Program-made: the position numbers and the translations under genes
Assembly: GCA_963814955.1 (NCBI GenBank)
Contig: CAWFEX010000015.1
Coordinates: 310,001-374,000 of the forward strand
DNA: 64,000 nt
Source of the DNA: DATCJA01 sp963814955
GTDB lineage: Bacteria > Acidobacteriota > Vicinamibacteria > Vicinamibacterales > UBA2999
Direction of reading: 5' to 3'
The notes under the pieces: model-generated
Database searches by the model: none
The model's input: the letters and a program-made list of their open reading frames with translations, nothing else
What the model was told of the DNA's origin: nothing
Shown here: piece after piece, positions 56,609 through 64,000 of the stretch
Numbering within the stretch: position 1 is the first letter of the stretch
How the letters are laid out: every line of letters starts with the position of its first letter

Positions 56609-57895
56609 ATGCAGCCCGCACCCGCGTATTCATCCGTGCGTGGCGTTTCGACGCCGTGGTATCGCACGATTCGTCCCGATCAGTGGCGCGTACTCGCTGC
56701 CGCCAAATTAGGGTGGATGCTCGATGCGATGGACTTCATGTTGTACGCCATGGCGATCGGGCAGCTGCGCACCTATTTCGGCTTCAACGATGCGACCGCG
56801 GGAATGCTCGGGACGATCACGCTGGTCATGTCGGGAACCGGCGGCGTGCTCTTCGGATACGTCGCCGACCGTCTTGGCCGCACGCGCGCGCTGATGGCCA
56901 CAATCCTTGTCTTCTCAGTTGCATCGCTCGGCGCGGCGACATCCCAGAGCGTGACGCAGCTGCTGCTGTGGCGCGCGCTCCTCGGCATCGGCATGGGCGG
57001 CGAATGGGCCTCGGGCGCCGTGCTGATCAGCGAAACATGGCCGGCGGCACATCGCAACAAAGCCATCAGCATCATGCAATCCGGCTGGGCGATCGGTTAC
57101 ATCACGGCGGCGTTGATGTCGGCGGCCGTCCTGGGAGCGCCGGGCGCGGGCCCGAATGCGTGGCGATGGCTCTTTGTCGTCGGCGTGCTTCCCGCGCTGT
57201 TTACGCTCTGGATCCGTCGCAACGTTCCGGAGCCGGACGCGTGGAAACAGCGCAGCGCGCCGGCGCGAGCGGGAAATCCCTTCAAACTGATTTTCGGCCG
57301 CCGCCTGGTCGGCCGGACGCTGCTGATCATCCTGTTGGGAGCGGCAGTGCAGTTTGCGTACTGGGGCATTTTCTTCTGGCTGCCCGCGTTCCTTGCCCGT
57401 CCCGTCTCTGAGGGTGGTGCCGGGATGGGCGTCGTCGGATCCCTGGCCTGGATCATCCCCGTCCAGATTGGCGCATACTTCGGCTACCTCACCTTCGGGT
57501 TCATCGCAGACCGTCTCGGACGTCGCCGGACGTTCATTCTGTTCATGCTGGCGGCGGCGCTGCTGGTACCCATCTACGGACAGATGGCCAGCAATCCCGC
57601 GGTCCTCATGCTCCTCGGACCGGTACTCGGCTACTTCGGCCACGGTTACTTCAGCATGTTCGGTAGTTTCATCGCGGAACTCTATCCAACCGCCGTGCGG
57701 GCAACCGCGCAGGGAACCAGCTACAACATGGGGCGAATGGCCGGCGCGGTTGCGCCGTACACGATCGGCGCTGTGGCGACGTTGCCTGGCATCGGCATCG
57801 GCCTCGCGCTCGGAGTGACATCGGCGTTCTTCCTGTTTGCGGCCGCGCTCATCTTTACGCTGCCCGATCGCAGCGGTCAGGAACTGGAGGCCTGA
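56609..57895 (+). CDS. MFS transporter (aromatic acid/sialic acid symporter-like)
   Basis: A 428-residue MFS protein with 12 hydrophobic segments. The loop 2-3 motif is GYVADRLGRTRALMA and its repeat is GFIADRLGRRRTFIL. The N-terminal TIRPDQWRVLAAAKLGWMLDAMDFMLYAMAIG resembles aromatic acid:H+ symporters and NanT. Divergent from dnaB, with 68 bases between. Confidence 0.87.
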   Translation: MQPAPAYSSVRGVSTPWYRTIRPDQWRVLAAAKLGWMLDAMDFMLYAMAIGQLRTYFGFNDATAGMLGTITLVMSGTGGVLFGYVADRLGRTRALMATILVFSVASLGAATSQSVTQLLLWRALLGIGMGGEWASGAVLISETWPAAHRNKAISIMQSGWAIGYITAALMSAAVLGAPGAGPNAWRWLFVVGVLPALFTLWIRRNVPEPDAWKQRSAPARAGNPFKLIFGRRLVGRTLLIILLGAAVQFAYWGIFFWLPAFLARPVSEGGAGMGVVGSLAWIIPVQIGAYFGYLTFGFIADRLGRRRTFILFMLAAALLVPIYGQMASNPAVLMLLGPVLGYFGHGYFSMFGSFIAELYPTAVRATAQGTSYNMGRMAGAVAPYTIGAVATLPGIGIGLALGVTSAFFLFAAALIFTLPDRSGQELEA

Positions 57896-57910
57896 ACCGA
57901 TCGCGGGAAC

Positions 57911-57935
57911 GCGCACGCTGAAGCGTGCGCGCTAC
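57911..57935 (-). repeat. Family C GTAG-headed palindrome
   Basis: On the minus strand the head GTAG is followed by CGCGCACGCTTCAG and the perfect inverse arm. Located between the convergent MFS and PH-domain genes. Confidence 0.75.
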
Positions 57936-57969
57936 TAGAGCGCTTCCGAATCGCAGGCCCGAACTCAGT

Positions 57970-58404
57970 TCAGGCCGTCTGGCTTTGGATCTTCCTGCGG
58001 AACTCCAGCGGCCGGGCGATGTTGTGAAACACGCCCTTGACGCCGCCCGTTCCACTCAGTGTGACAGAGCCGTAGTTGAACATGCGGCCCATGATGCTTT
58101 GATCGACCGAGATGGCTTCCACCTGCCGCAGCAGCAGCTCCAGCGTTTGTCGCTGAACGAGGCCGACCTTCACGATGACCCGTTTAGTAGTGACGCCGAA
58201 CTCCGACGTCTTGTAGGAAATCCAGGCCGGCACCGACATGACGAGGCCGATGGCGGCGACGATGCCGCCAACGGTTGGCTCGACAAACAGCAAAACCACG
58301 CCGATCAGCACAACCAGTATCGCCTTTCCGAAGATCAGCCAGTGGAGCGTCGCCCGGTGCACTACGGTTTCGTCAGGCAGCAGATTGGCGTCGATGTATC
58401 GCAT
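57970..58404 (-). CDS. Bacterial PH-domain (bPH2) membrane protein
   Basis: A 144-residue protein. Two transmembrane segments (about 24-68) precede a bPH2 domain: YKTSEFGVTTKRVIVKVGLVQRQTLELLLRQVEAISVDQSIMGRMFNYGSVTLSGTGG. The family is linked to membrane stress, but molecular roles vary. The DUF2007 gene lies 6 bases upstream. Confidence 0.87.
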   Translation of the reverse strand: MRYIDANLLPDETVVHRATLHWLIFGKAILVVLIGVVLLFVEPTVGGIVAAIGLVMSVPAWISYKTSEFGVTTKRVIVKVGLVQRQTLELLLRQVEAISVDQSIMGRMFNYGSVTLSGTGGVKGVFHNIARPLEFRRKIQSQTA

Positions 58405-58410
58405 CGCGTT

Positions 58411-58677
58411 CTACGGGAGGGTCTCCGGCTCCTGGTCGGCATCGAGCGCCAGCTCGCCGCGCTCCGCGCGCGCCAGCAACTCGCGCGCCTCGTCGGCCCG
58501 ATCGCGCGTAACGAGGATCTCGACCGCGCCGATGCCGTCGACGGAAATCCCGTACGTCGTGCGAAGCGTTTCGCCCCTCACATGAGTGGCAATGCCGTGG
58601 GCCTCGAGAAACGCGCGGACCTGCTGCTCGGTGAACTGACCCTGCACCGTTGATACGACGACATAGTCTTCGGTCAC
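58411..58677 (-). CDS. DUF2007-like small protein
   Basis: About 88 residues starting with GTG 58677 (VTEDYVVVSTVQGQFTEQQV); a start 25 codons upstream is possible. The pattern VRAFLEAHGIATHVRGETLR and IGAVEILVTRDRADEARELL matches DUF2007, a putative signal-transducing domain. Coupled to the bPH2 gene by a 6-base gap. Confidence 0.65.
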   Translation of the reverse strand: MTEDYVVVSTVQGQFTEQQVRAFLEAHGIATHVRGETLRTTYGISVDGIGAVEILVTRDRADEARELLARAERGELALDADQEPETLP

Positions 58678-58773
58678 GGCTTGCCCCAGAAAAGAGTGTC
58701 GCGGGTTAGCGCGTTCCGCCTCGAGTCGCGGTTCGGAACAGGCGCACTTCACCTCTGTCGAAAGAAACTTATG

Positions 58774-59370
58774 CTACGTCCGCGGGTCGATCACCTGTCC
58801 TGTCTCGGTACCTTCGACGCTTCGCACGTACGCCTGCGCAACCGTCGCGGCGGGGATGCCACCCGTGAGTGGACGGCCCAGCTTCTGAAGCGTCTCGGTA
58901 ATCCATGACGGGCTGACCGCGTTCACCCGGATTCCCCGCGGCGCCTCGAGCGCAGCAGCCCGTGCGAAACCCTCGAGCGCGGCGTTCACCAGACTGCCCG
59001 CGACTGATCCAGGCATTGGATGCCTCGCGAGGTAACCGGCCGTCAACGTGAACGAACCGTTGTCGGCAATCCACTCGAGCCCGGTCCGAAAGAGGTTCAC
59101 CTGTCCCATCAGCTTGCTTCGCAGGCTGAATTCGAAGTCGGCATCGGCGAGCTCGTTGAATGGCTTGAACGCGGCGCGTCCCGCGGCGTTCACCACCGCG
59201 TCAACGCGGCCGATGCGCGCGAAGAGCGCGCGGATGGACGCCGGATCCGCGATGTCAACGATTTCCGGTGCTTTGTGCTGACTGGCGAGCACGAGTTCAT
59301 GGCGACCGCCAAGTGCCGTCACCACAGCGGACCCAATCGTACCCGAAGCTCCCACAATCAGAATTCGCAT
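58774..59370 (-). CDS. Short-chain dehydrogenase
   Basis: A 198-residue SDR starting MRILIVGASGTIGSAVVTALGG. The dinucleotide motif is VGASGTIGSAV, the NAG motif VNAAGRAAF; the YxxxK pair is replaced by GSVAGSLVNAAL, so the catalytic tyrosine and lysine are missing or moved. It is short compared with the usual 250, and resembles the small NAD(P)-dependent SDRs related to YfcH-like proteins. Substrate unknown. Confidence 0.78.
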   Translation of the reverse strand: MRILIVGASGTIGSAVVTALGGRHELVLASQHKAPEIVDIADPASIRALFARIGRVDAVVNAAGRAAFKPFNELADADFEFSLRSKLMGQVNLFRTGLEWIADNGSFTLTAGYLARHPMPGSVAGSLVNAALEGFARAAALEAPRGIRVNAVSPSWITETLQKLGRPLTGGIPAATVAQAYVRSVEGTETGQVIDPRT

Positions 59371-59471
59371 GCGCAGAAGCTTAATCCAGCCAACGGCCCG
59401 CCGATGATATCCCGGTGAATGCCCCTTGGCTGGTCGTGGTGCGGGAACCCGACTCGACCTGCGTCGACCAA

Positions 59472-59570
59472 GTGCAAAGTGCAAACGTGAAAGTGCAAAG
59501 TAAGTTCGAAGTGCCTCGTGCTACTTGAAACTTACTTTCCACTTTGAACTTTGCACTTCTTACTTGCTTT
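59472..59570. repeat. Word-repeat hairpin, AAAGTGC family
   Basis: AAGTGCAAAGTGCAAACGTG and AAAGTGCAAAGTAAG on the left, TTACTTTCCACTTTGAAC and TTTGCACTT on the right. Sits between the SDR start and the barrel-protein stop. Shares words with 41687-41752. Confidence 0.7.
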
Positions 59571-59583
59571 TTGTCTCCCTCGC

Positions 59584-62091
59584 TCAGTACCTGAACAGGT
59601 ACTGCAGCTTCGTGAACACGGCACGGTTGGTGCGCAACATCCCGCTGGTGGGAAACAAACGCTCGTCGATCCGGAACCCTTCCTGGTAATGGGCGTCATA
59701 GCCGACGAAGAAAACGGTACCCGCGTTCACGCGATATGAGGCGAGGATATTTCCCCCGAGCGTTTTCGCGAACGTGTCGTACTCCATGACGTTCCTGACC
59801 AGCAGACGATCAGTGAACTGATATGTCGTCCGCGTCCGGAAAAGCTTGATATCGAACACCTCGGCGTCGGTGCGGACGTCGGTGAACCGGCTCGTATTGA
59901 TGTTGAGCTCCGACTGCAGCCGCGAAAATGGCCGGACGTTGATGAGGAAATTGAGCTGACGATCTGCGCCGAGGTACGGATTGTCGATAAACCGGATCTG
60001 GTCACCTGTCCAGAGCGAGAACCCGAGCCCGACCCTGCGGCTGGTGTTCACATTGGCACCGACGTTGTAGCGCGTCTTCCAGAAATCGAGATTCAGGTAC
60101 CGTTCCATGTCGCGGTTCACGTTGACGTAGGCGCTGATATTGTTCACAAACGTGAAGCTCAAACGACTCGCGATGCCCTCGTCCTGCAGGACGCCCTGGT
60201 AATCGTAGTTGCGCTCGTACGAAATCCGCGGTTCCCAGTTGATGATCCAGCTCTCCGGCCACCATCTGTAGGACACCAGGCCGCCCGTCTGTTTCTGGTC
60301 CACACGGCGAATGAAGCCCAGGTCGGTACCGAACTCGGGATGCAGCCGTGTGTGCCGGACCTCGTAGGTGAGGTGGCGTCCTTCCTTGCGAAAATTAGCG
60401 TCGAACATCGGGCCCGTGTGGCGTGCGCCATCCACGTCGCGCCGATCCGTGTTCAGCGCCGTGAAGCGGAATCTATGGTTGACGCCAACTCGGAAGACGC
60501 CGTCGATGCCGCCCGCCCGGCTGTAGCCGTCGAGCAGCTCACGATCGGTGAAGAGCATCCCCAGATGCGACTCTGAATACAGGTCGTAGCGAACCCGCCC
60601 GAGCACGATGTTCGCGGCCTGCCCGTAAGCAGGATCGGTCGGATCGTCACCCTTACCCGGTGCTTCGTCGTTGGCGACCATGAATCCGATCGACGTCCGG
60701 CCGACCTTGCCGGTCAGCTTCGCACCGTAGCGCGGGTTGACCAGCGTGCGCGTGTGCACCAGCGACGTATTGAAGGGGGCCGAAATCTGATAGATGTCCT
60801 GCCCCTCGAGAAAGAATGGACGCAGCTCGGGGTAGAACACCGGAAAGCGCTGGTTCACCTCGATCTGTGCGCGGTCCGACTCGATCTGCGAAAAGTCGGG
60901 GTTGTAAGTGAAGTCGAACACGAGGTTCGAGGTCACGCCGTACTTGACGTTGATGGCGCCCTCGTTCTGATTGGCGCCGTGGTTGTGATCGTGCCCTTCC
61001 GCGCCCGTGTGCAGCGCATCAGCGCGGATTGCCGTAAACGTGGGCAGGAACTCCAGATTGCGGCTCGTGGACAAATTCGTCATGCCGTCGAGCACACCCA
61101 TCTGACGGAGCATGCCCATCACATTCCGTGAAACGGGCGCCCAGACGACGCTCTCGTCTTTGCCGTCGATCGTGCGTTCGATCTGCAGACCCCACCGGTG
61201 CGCCTCTCCCTGCTGCCGCGTCGGGTACCGCAGGCTCTTGAACGGAATCGCCATTTCCGCGACCCACCCGTCCTCGACGACCCGCCCGGCGGACTCGAAC
61301 AGGGCATCCCACGAGCTGTCACCTGGAGCGCCGCTGCGGTTGCCACCGCTGGTGTGGTTCTCGGGCGGCGTTCTGGACGTGAGCTGGTCGCGCAACCTGT
61401 CGAGCAGGGAACGACCCCGGTTGCTCGACCCCTTCACCACGGTCACGCTTGCGTTTCCATCTGCGGTACTGATGATGGCTGTGGCCTGCTGTCCGACCGT
61501 GCCGCTCGAGGCGTCCGCCCCATTCAGCACGGAATCGCTTTGCACACCGTAGCCGTTGACCGAGAACACATACGCGCGCTGCTGATCAAGAAACGGATCG
61601 AAGTACACCTGCACCGTATCGTCAGGGCCTGTCTGATCGCGGTCGACGCGGCTGGCCCGAATCAGCTTGGGATCGGAGTAATGCGCGTAAATGCCGAAAT
61701 AGATGTTCTGGCTGTCGTAGGCGATGAATACTTCGGTCTGCTCGGTGGCCGGCGCACCTTCGAGTGGCCGCTGCTGAACGAAATTCGTAATGCGCGCGGC
61801 TGTTCGCCAGATCACATCATCCAGACGGCCATCGACATTCGGCGGTTCGCTCGTTCGGTTCGCCGTAACCGTCGGCCGGCCGGTAAGCACTCCCACCGAC
61901 ACCCCGGGAGCCGGCACGGCTCCGCCCTGGAGGTTGAGAGGGCCGAGGACGCCGGATTCATTCGTGCCTGTTTCGGGCGCGCCTTCTTGCGCATGGGCGG
62001 CAGAAGGTAAGACCCACAGCAGCGCCGCGAAGAAGACCCAGGCGGCGTTGGCAACGCGCGAAGGGCGGAGTGAGGTGGTGTCGTTGCGCAT
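59584..62091 (-). CDS. Large outer-membrane DUF5916/CBM9-like protein
   Basis: An 835-residue exported protein with a signal peptide (VFFAALLWVLPSAAHAQ). The CBM9-like domain spans about residues 65-270 (PPNVDGRLDDVIWRTAARITNFVQQRPLEGAPATEQTEVFIAYD...DRDQTGPDDTVQVYFDPFLDQQRAYVFSVNGYG...VVEDGWVAEMAIPFKSLRY). A DUF5916 beta-barrel-type region runs to the C-terminal LFRY, ending in aromatic tyrosine as barrel proteins do. A role in carbohydrate or polymer handling at the outer membrane is inferred. Confidence 0.87.
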   Translation of the reverse strand: MRNDTTSLRPSRVANAAWVFFAALLWVLPSAAHAQEGAPETGTNESGVLGPLNLQGGAVPAPGVSVGVLTGRPTVTANRTSEPPNVDGRLDDVIWRTAARITNFVQQRPLEGAPATEQTEVFIAYDSQNIYFGIYAHYSDPKLIRASRVDRDQTGPDDTVQVYFDPFLDQQRAYVFSVNGYGVQSDSVLNGADASSGTVGQQATAIISTADGNASVTVVKGSSNRGRSLLDRLRDQLTSRTPPENHTSGGNRSGAPGDSSWDALFESAGRVVEDGWVAEMAIPFKSLRYPTRQQGEAHRWGLQIERTIDGKDESVVWAPVSRNVMGMLRQMGVLDGMTNLSTSRNLEFLPTFTAIRADALHTGAEGHDHNHGANQNEGAINVKYGVTSNLVFDFTYNPDFSQIESDRAQIEVNQRFPVFYPELRPFFLEGQDIYQISAPFNTSLVHTRTLVNPRYGAKLTGKVGRTSIGFMVANDEAPGKGDDPTDPAYGQAANIVLGRVRYDLYSESHLGMLFTDRELLDGYSRAGGIDGVFRVGVNHRFRFTALNTDRRDVDGARHTGPMFDANFRKEGRHLTYEVRHTRLHPEFGTDLGFIRRVDQKQTGGLVSYRWWPESWIINWEPRISYERNYDYQGVLQDEGIASRLSFTFVNNISAYVNVNRDMERYLNLDFWKTRYNVGANVNTSRRVGLGFSLWTGDQIRFIDNPYLGADRQLNFLINVRPFSRLQSELNINTSRFTDVRTDAEVFDIKLFRTRTTYQFTDRLLVRNVMEYDTFAKTLGGNILASYRVNAGTVFFVGYDAHYQEGFRIDERLFPTSGMLRTNRAVFTKLQYLFRY

Positions 62092-62164
62092 CGGAGCGCC
62101 TCCACGAACGAGAGAAAGCCTTCCCGCGATGCCGCAGATGCTAGCACATCACCACGTACTGCCG

Positions 62165-62231
62165 GTCCGGCTGAAGCCGGACACTACGTTACTTCACTGA
62201 AGCTGCCGGTCCGGCTGAAGCCGGACACTAC
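62165..62231 (-). repeat. Two family A palindromes in the gabD-barrel spacer
   Basis: Perfect copies at 62165-62187 and 62209-62231, minus orientation, separated by 21 bases. No gene is seen in the spacer 62092-62246. Confidence 0.85.
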
Positions 62232-62246
62232 GTACTACTTCACGGG

Positions 62247-63725
62247 TCAGATGCCGCCGAAGCAGAGATACTTCATCTCGAGGAATTCCTCGATGCCGTA
62301 CTTCGATCCTTCACGCCCGAGCCCGGACTCCTTGACACCGCCGAACGGCGCAACCTCGGTTGAAATCAGGCCGGTATTGATGCCGACGATTCCCGACTCG
62401 AGCGCTTCCGCCACGCGCCACACGCGGCCGATATCGCGGCCGTAGAAGTAGGCCGCAAGGCCGAACGGTGTGTCATTAGCGAGCGCGACCACCTCCTCTT
62501 CCGTCTGGAACCGGAAGAGCGGCGCGACAGGCCCGAACGTCTCCTCGCGAGCCACCAGCATCGACGAATCGACGTCGGCAATCACCGTTGGCTGGAAGAA
62601 ACGGCCGCCGAGGGGATGACGCTGGCCGCCGCTCACCACGCGGGCGCCCTTTGCCAGCGCGTCCGCGATGTGCTCTTCAACTTTCTGCACGGCGCGATCG
62701 TCGATGAGGGGCCCCTGCGTGGAACCCTCCTCGAGCCCTGGCGCCGGCTTCAGCTTCTGAACCGCGTCCGCCAGCTTCGCCGCGAACACGTCGTAGACGT
62801 CGTCCTGCACGAAGATACGATTCGCGCACACGCAGGTCTGTCCCGTGTTCCGGTATTTCGACGCGATCGCTCCCTCGACCGCCGCATCGAGCTCCGCGTC
62901 ATCAAACACGATGAACGGCGCGTTGCCACCGAGCTCGAGGGAGATCTTTTTCACCGTGCTCGCGCACTGCTCCATGAGCACTTTCCCCGTCGCCGTCGAA
63001 CCAGTGAATGAGAGCTTGCGCACGTCGGGATTCGACGTCAGCTCGCGGCCGATGTCCTGCGCGGAACCGGTAATCACATTGAGGACACCCTTCGGCATGC
63101 CCGCACGTTCCCCCAGCTCCGCCAGCGCGAGCGCCGAAAAAGGCGTCTGCGATGCAGGCTTCAACACCACCGTGCATCCCGCCGCAATGGCAGGACCCGC
63201 CTTGCGCGTGATCATCGCCAACGGGAAGTTCCACGGCGTGATGCAGGCCACCACGCCGATCGGCTGCTTGATCACCACGATGCGCTTGTCTGGCTGATGT
63301 CCCGGAATCGTGTCGCCGTACACGCGCTTGGCTTCTTCGCCAAACCATTCCAGAAACGCCGCCGCGTAAGCCACCTCGCCGCGCGACTCCACGAGCGGCT
63401 TGCCCTGCTCCAGCGTCATCAGCCGCGCCAGGTCCTCCTTGTTTGCCAGCATCAGCTCGAACCAACGGCGCATGACGACGGCGCGCTCCTTCGCGGTCGT
63501 ACCGCGCCAGGCAGGAAATGCGCGGCTGGCGGCCTCGATTGCGGCGCGGGTCTCGGATGCGCCAAATCTTGGAACGATGCCGATCGTGTCGCCGGTCGCC
63601 GGATTGTCGACCTCGATCGCCGCGCCGGGCCGAGCATCCAGCCATGCCCCGTCGATGTAGCAGGCCTGTCGGAAGAGCTTTGGATCGGTGAGTTTGACCG
63701 TTGTGGGAGCAGTGGTGGTTTGCAT
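62247..63725 (-). CDS. gabD: NAD(P)-dependent succinate-semialdehyde-type dehydrogenase
   Basis: A 492-residue aldehyde dehydrogenase. The cofactor motif is TPWNFPLAM...FTGSTATGK, the catalytic glutamate is in LELGGNAPFIVFDDA, and the catalytic cysteine is in NTGQTCVCANRIFV, where the C-x-C is typical of succinate-semialdehyde dehydrogenase. MTLEQGKPLVESRGEV is also as in GabD. It oxidises the aldehyde to succinate in GABA and related degradation. Specificity is inferred. Confidence 0.9.
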   Translation of the reverse strand: MQTTTAPTTVKLTDPKLFRQACYIDGAWLDARPGAAIEVDNPATGDTIGIVPRFGASETRAAIEAASRAFPAWRGTTAKERAVVMRRWFELMLANKEDLARLMTLEQGKPLVESRGEVAYAAAFLEWFGEEAKRVYGDTIPGHQPDKRIVVIKQPIGVVACITPWNFPLAMITRKAGPAIAAGCTVVLKPASQTPFSALALAELGERAGMPKGVLNVITGSAQDIGRELTSNPDVRKLSFTGSTATGKVLMEQCASTVKKISLELGGNAPFIVFDDAELDAAVEGAIASKYRNTGQTCVCANRIFVQDDVYDVFAAKLADAVQKLKPAPGLEEGSTQGPLIDDRAVQKVEEHIADALAKGARVVSGGQRHPLGGRFFQPTVIADVDSSMLVAREETFGPVAPLFRFQTEEEVVALANDTPFGLAAYFYGRDIGRVWRVAEALESGIVGINTGLISTEVAPFGGVKESGLGREGSKYGIEEFLEMKYLCFGGI

Positions 63726-63744
63726 TAGTGGTACCTCAGGTTCG

Positions 63745-63769
63745 GGCCGACCTAAAGGTCGGCCCCTAC
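63745..63769 (-). repeat. Family B GTAG-headed palindrome
   Basis: On the minus strand GTAGGGGCCGACCTTTAG and the inverse arm. The TAG (63768-63766) is the stop codon of the E2 gene. Confidence 0.8.
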
Positions 63770-64000
63770 ATCAAACTCTTCGCGTCGCTGAGCGCGGCGA
63801 CGACGTCGCGGAGGAATTCCGCCGCGCGTACGCCGTCAGCGACTCGATGATCGCACGAGAGCGTCAGCGTAATCATCGGCCGGATGCCGGGCTTGCCGTC
63901 AACCGGGACCACCCGGTTGACAATGGCGCCTACCGCCAGAATCGCCGCCTGCGGGGGGACGATAATCGCGGTGAAGGCATCGACGTCGAACATCCCGAGG
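63766..64000 (-). CDS. 2-oxoacid dehydrogenase E2 component, C-terminal end (cut by window edge)
   Basis: About 78 residues of the catalytic domain: FTAIIVPPQAAILAVGAI and the active-site HRVADG in SCDHRVADGVRAAEFLRDVV. This is the C-terminal end of a dihydrolipoamide acyltransferase, and the N-terminal lipoyl and linker parts lie beyond base 64000. It transfers acyl groups to CoA. Whether pyruvate, 2-oxoglutarate or branched-chain type cannot be told. Its stop codon is the head of a palindromic repeat. Confidence 0.88.
   Translation of the reverse strand, partial: LGMFDVDAFTAIIVPPQAAILAVGAIVNRVVPVDGKPGIRPMITLTLSCDHRVADGVRAAEFLRDVVAALSDAKSLM

Noticed and set aside
57970..58404. DisA or CarD gene expected near radA/ispDF
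   Set aside because: No DisA or CarD signature is found anywhere in the window; the nearby small genes are bPH2 and DUF2007.

Overview
The window is GC-rich bacterial chromosome, most likely from an Acidobacteriota member, probably Vicinamibacteria-like. This is inferred from the gene content: secreted VOC proteins, ThuA, DUF4159, a PQQ-free secreted family with a PDGQPDLQGFW-type N-terminus, and a CBM9/DUF5916 outer-membrane barrel protein. There is no rRNA, no recognisable insertion sequence, no phage gene and no CRISPR array. Almost all genes lie on the minus strand.

Region 1 (1-29.3 kb) is accessory metabolism. It opens with the 3' end of a PreA-like dihydropyrimidine dehydrogenase followed by an NCS1 nucleobase permease. 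Two transporters (DMT and a divergent Nramp relative) come next, then a frameshifted DUF4159 gene. A nine-gene minus-strand operon runs from 12982 to 5677: sulfite-oxidase-like molybdoenzyme, nucleoside deaminase, two NTF2-fold proteins, acyl-CoA synthetase, ThuA, cyclase, MOSC and cupin. From 13 to 27 kb lie small enzymes: SGNH hydrolase, SDR, PEP mutase family, methyltransferases, four VOC proteins, amidase, GNAT and DUF1326. Several of these carry single-base lesions. One attC-like site is possible near 23.9-24.0 kb. An MBL-fold hydrolase and a PEGA protein close this part.

Region 2 (29.3-44.3 kb) is the core transcription/translation block. In transcription order (minus strand) it reads tRNA-Thr(TGT), tRNA-Tyr, tRNA-Gly, tRNA-Thr(GGT), tuf, rpmG, tRNA-Trp, secE, nusG, rplK, rplA, rplJ, rplL, rpoB, rpoC, then a strong intrinsic terminator. 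All genes are intact. RpoB carries an extra eight-cysteine, zinc-ribbon-like insert near its N-terminus.

Region 3 (44.3-56.5 kb) holds rlmB, gltX, ispDF, then a small accessory pair (a kinase-like lipoprotein with a frameshift, and an alpha/beta hydrolase), then a B3/B4-domain gene, plsC, a split PIN/TRAM gene, radA, alr and dnaB. The order dnaB/alr/radA/PIN-TRAM/ispDF/gltX/rlmB/rpmG/secE/nusG/rpl/rpo recalls the radA-yacL-ispD-ispF-gltX-rlmB-secE-rpoBC block of Bacillus.

Region 4 (56.6-64 kb) has an MFS transporter, a bacterial PH-domain protein, DUF2007, an SDR, a large DUF5916 outer-membrane protein, a succinate-semialdehyde-type aldehyde dehydrogenase and the 3' end of a 2-oxoacid dehydrogenase E2 gene.

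The most unusual features are in the non-coding DNA. (a) Several different palindrome families share one architecture: a GTAG head, then a stem closed by a TTCA-type loop, as in REP elements. They repeatedly overlap stop codons, and one copy supplies the stops of two convergent genes. (b) About ten intergenic spacers are built from repeated 7-10 base words, mostly arranged as an arm and its inverted arm. (c) Long perfect hairpins begin exactly at the CCA end of two tRNA genes.
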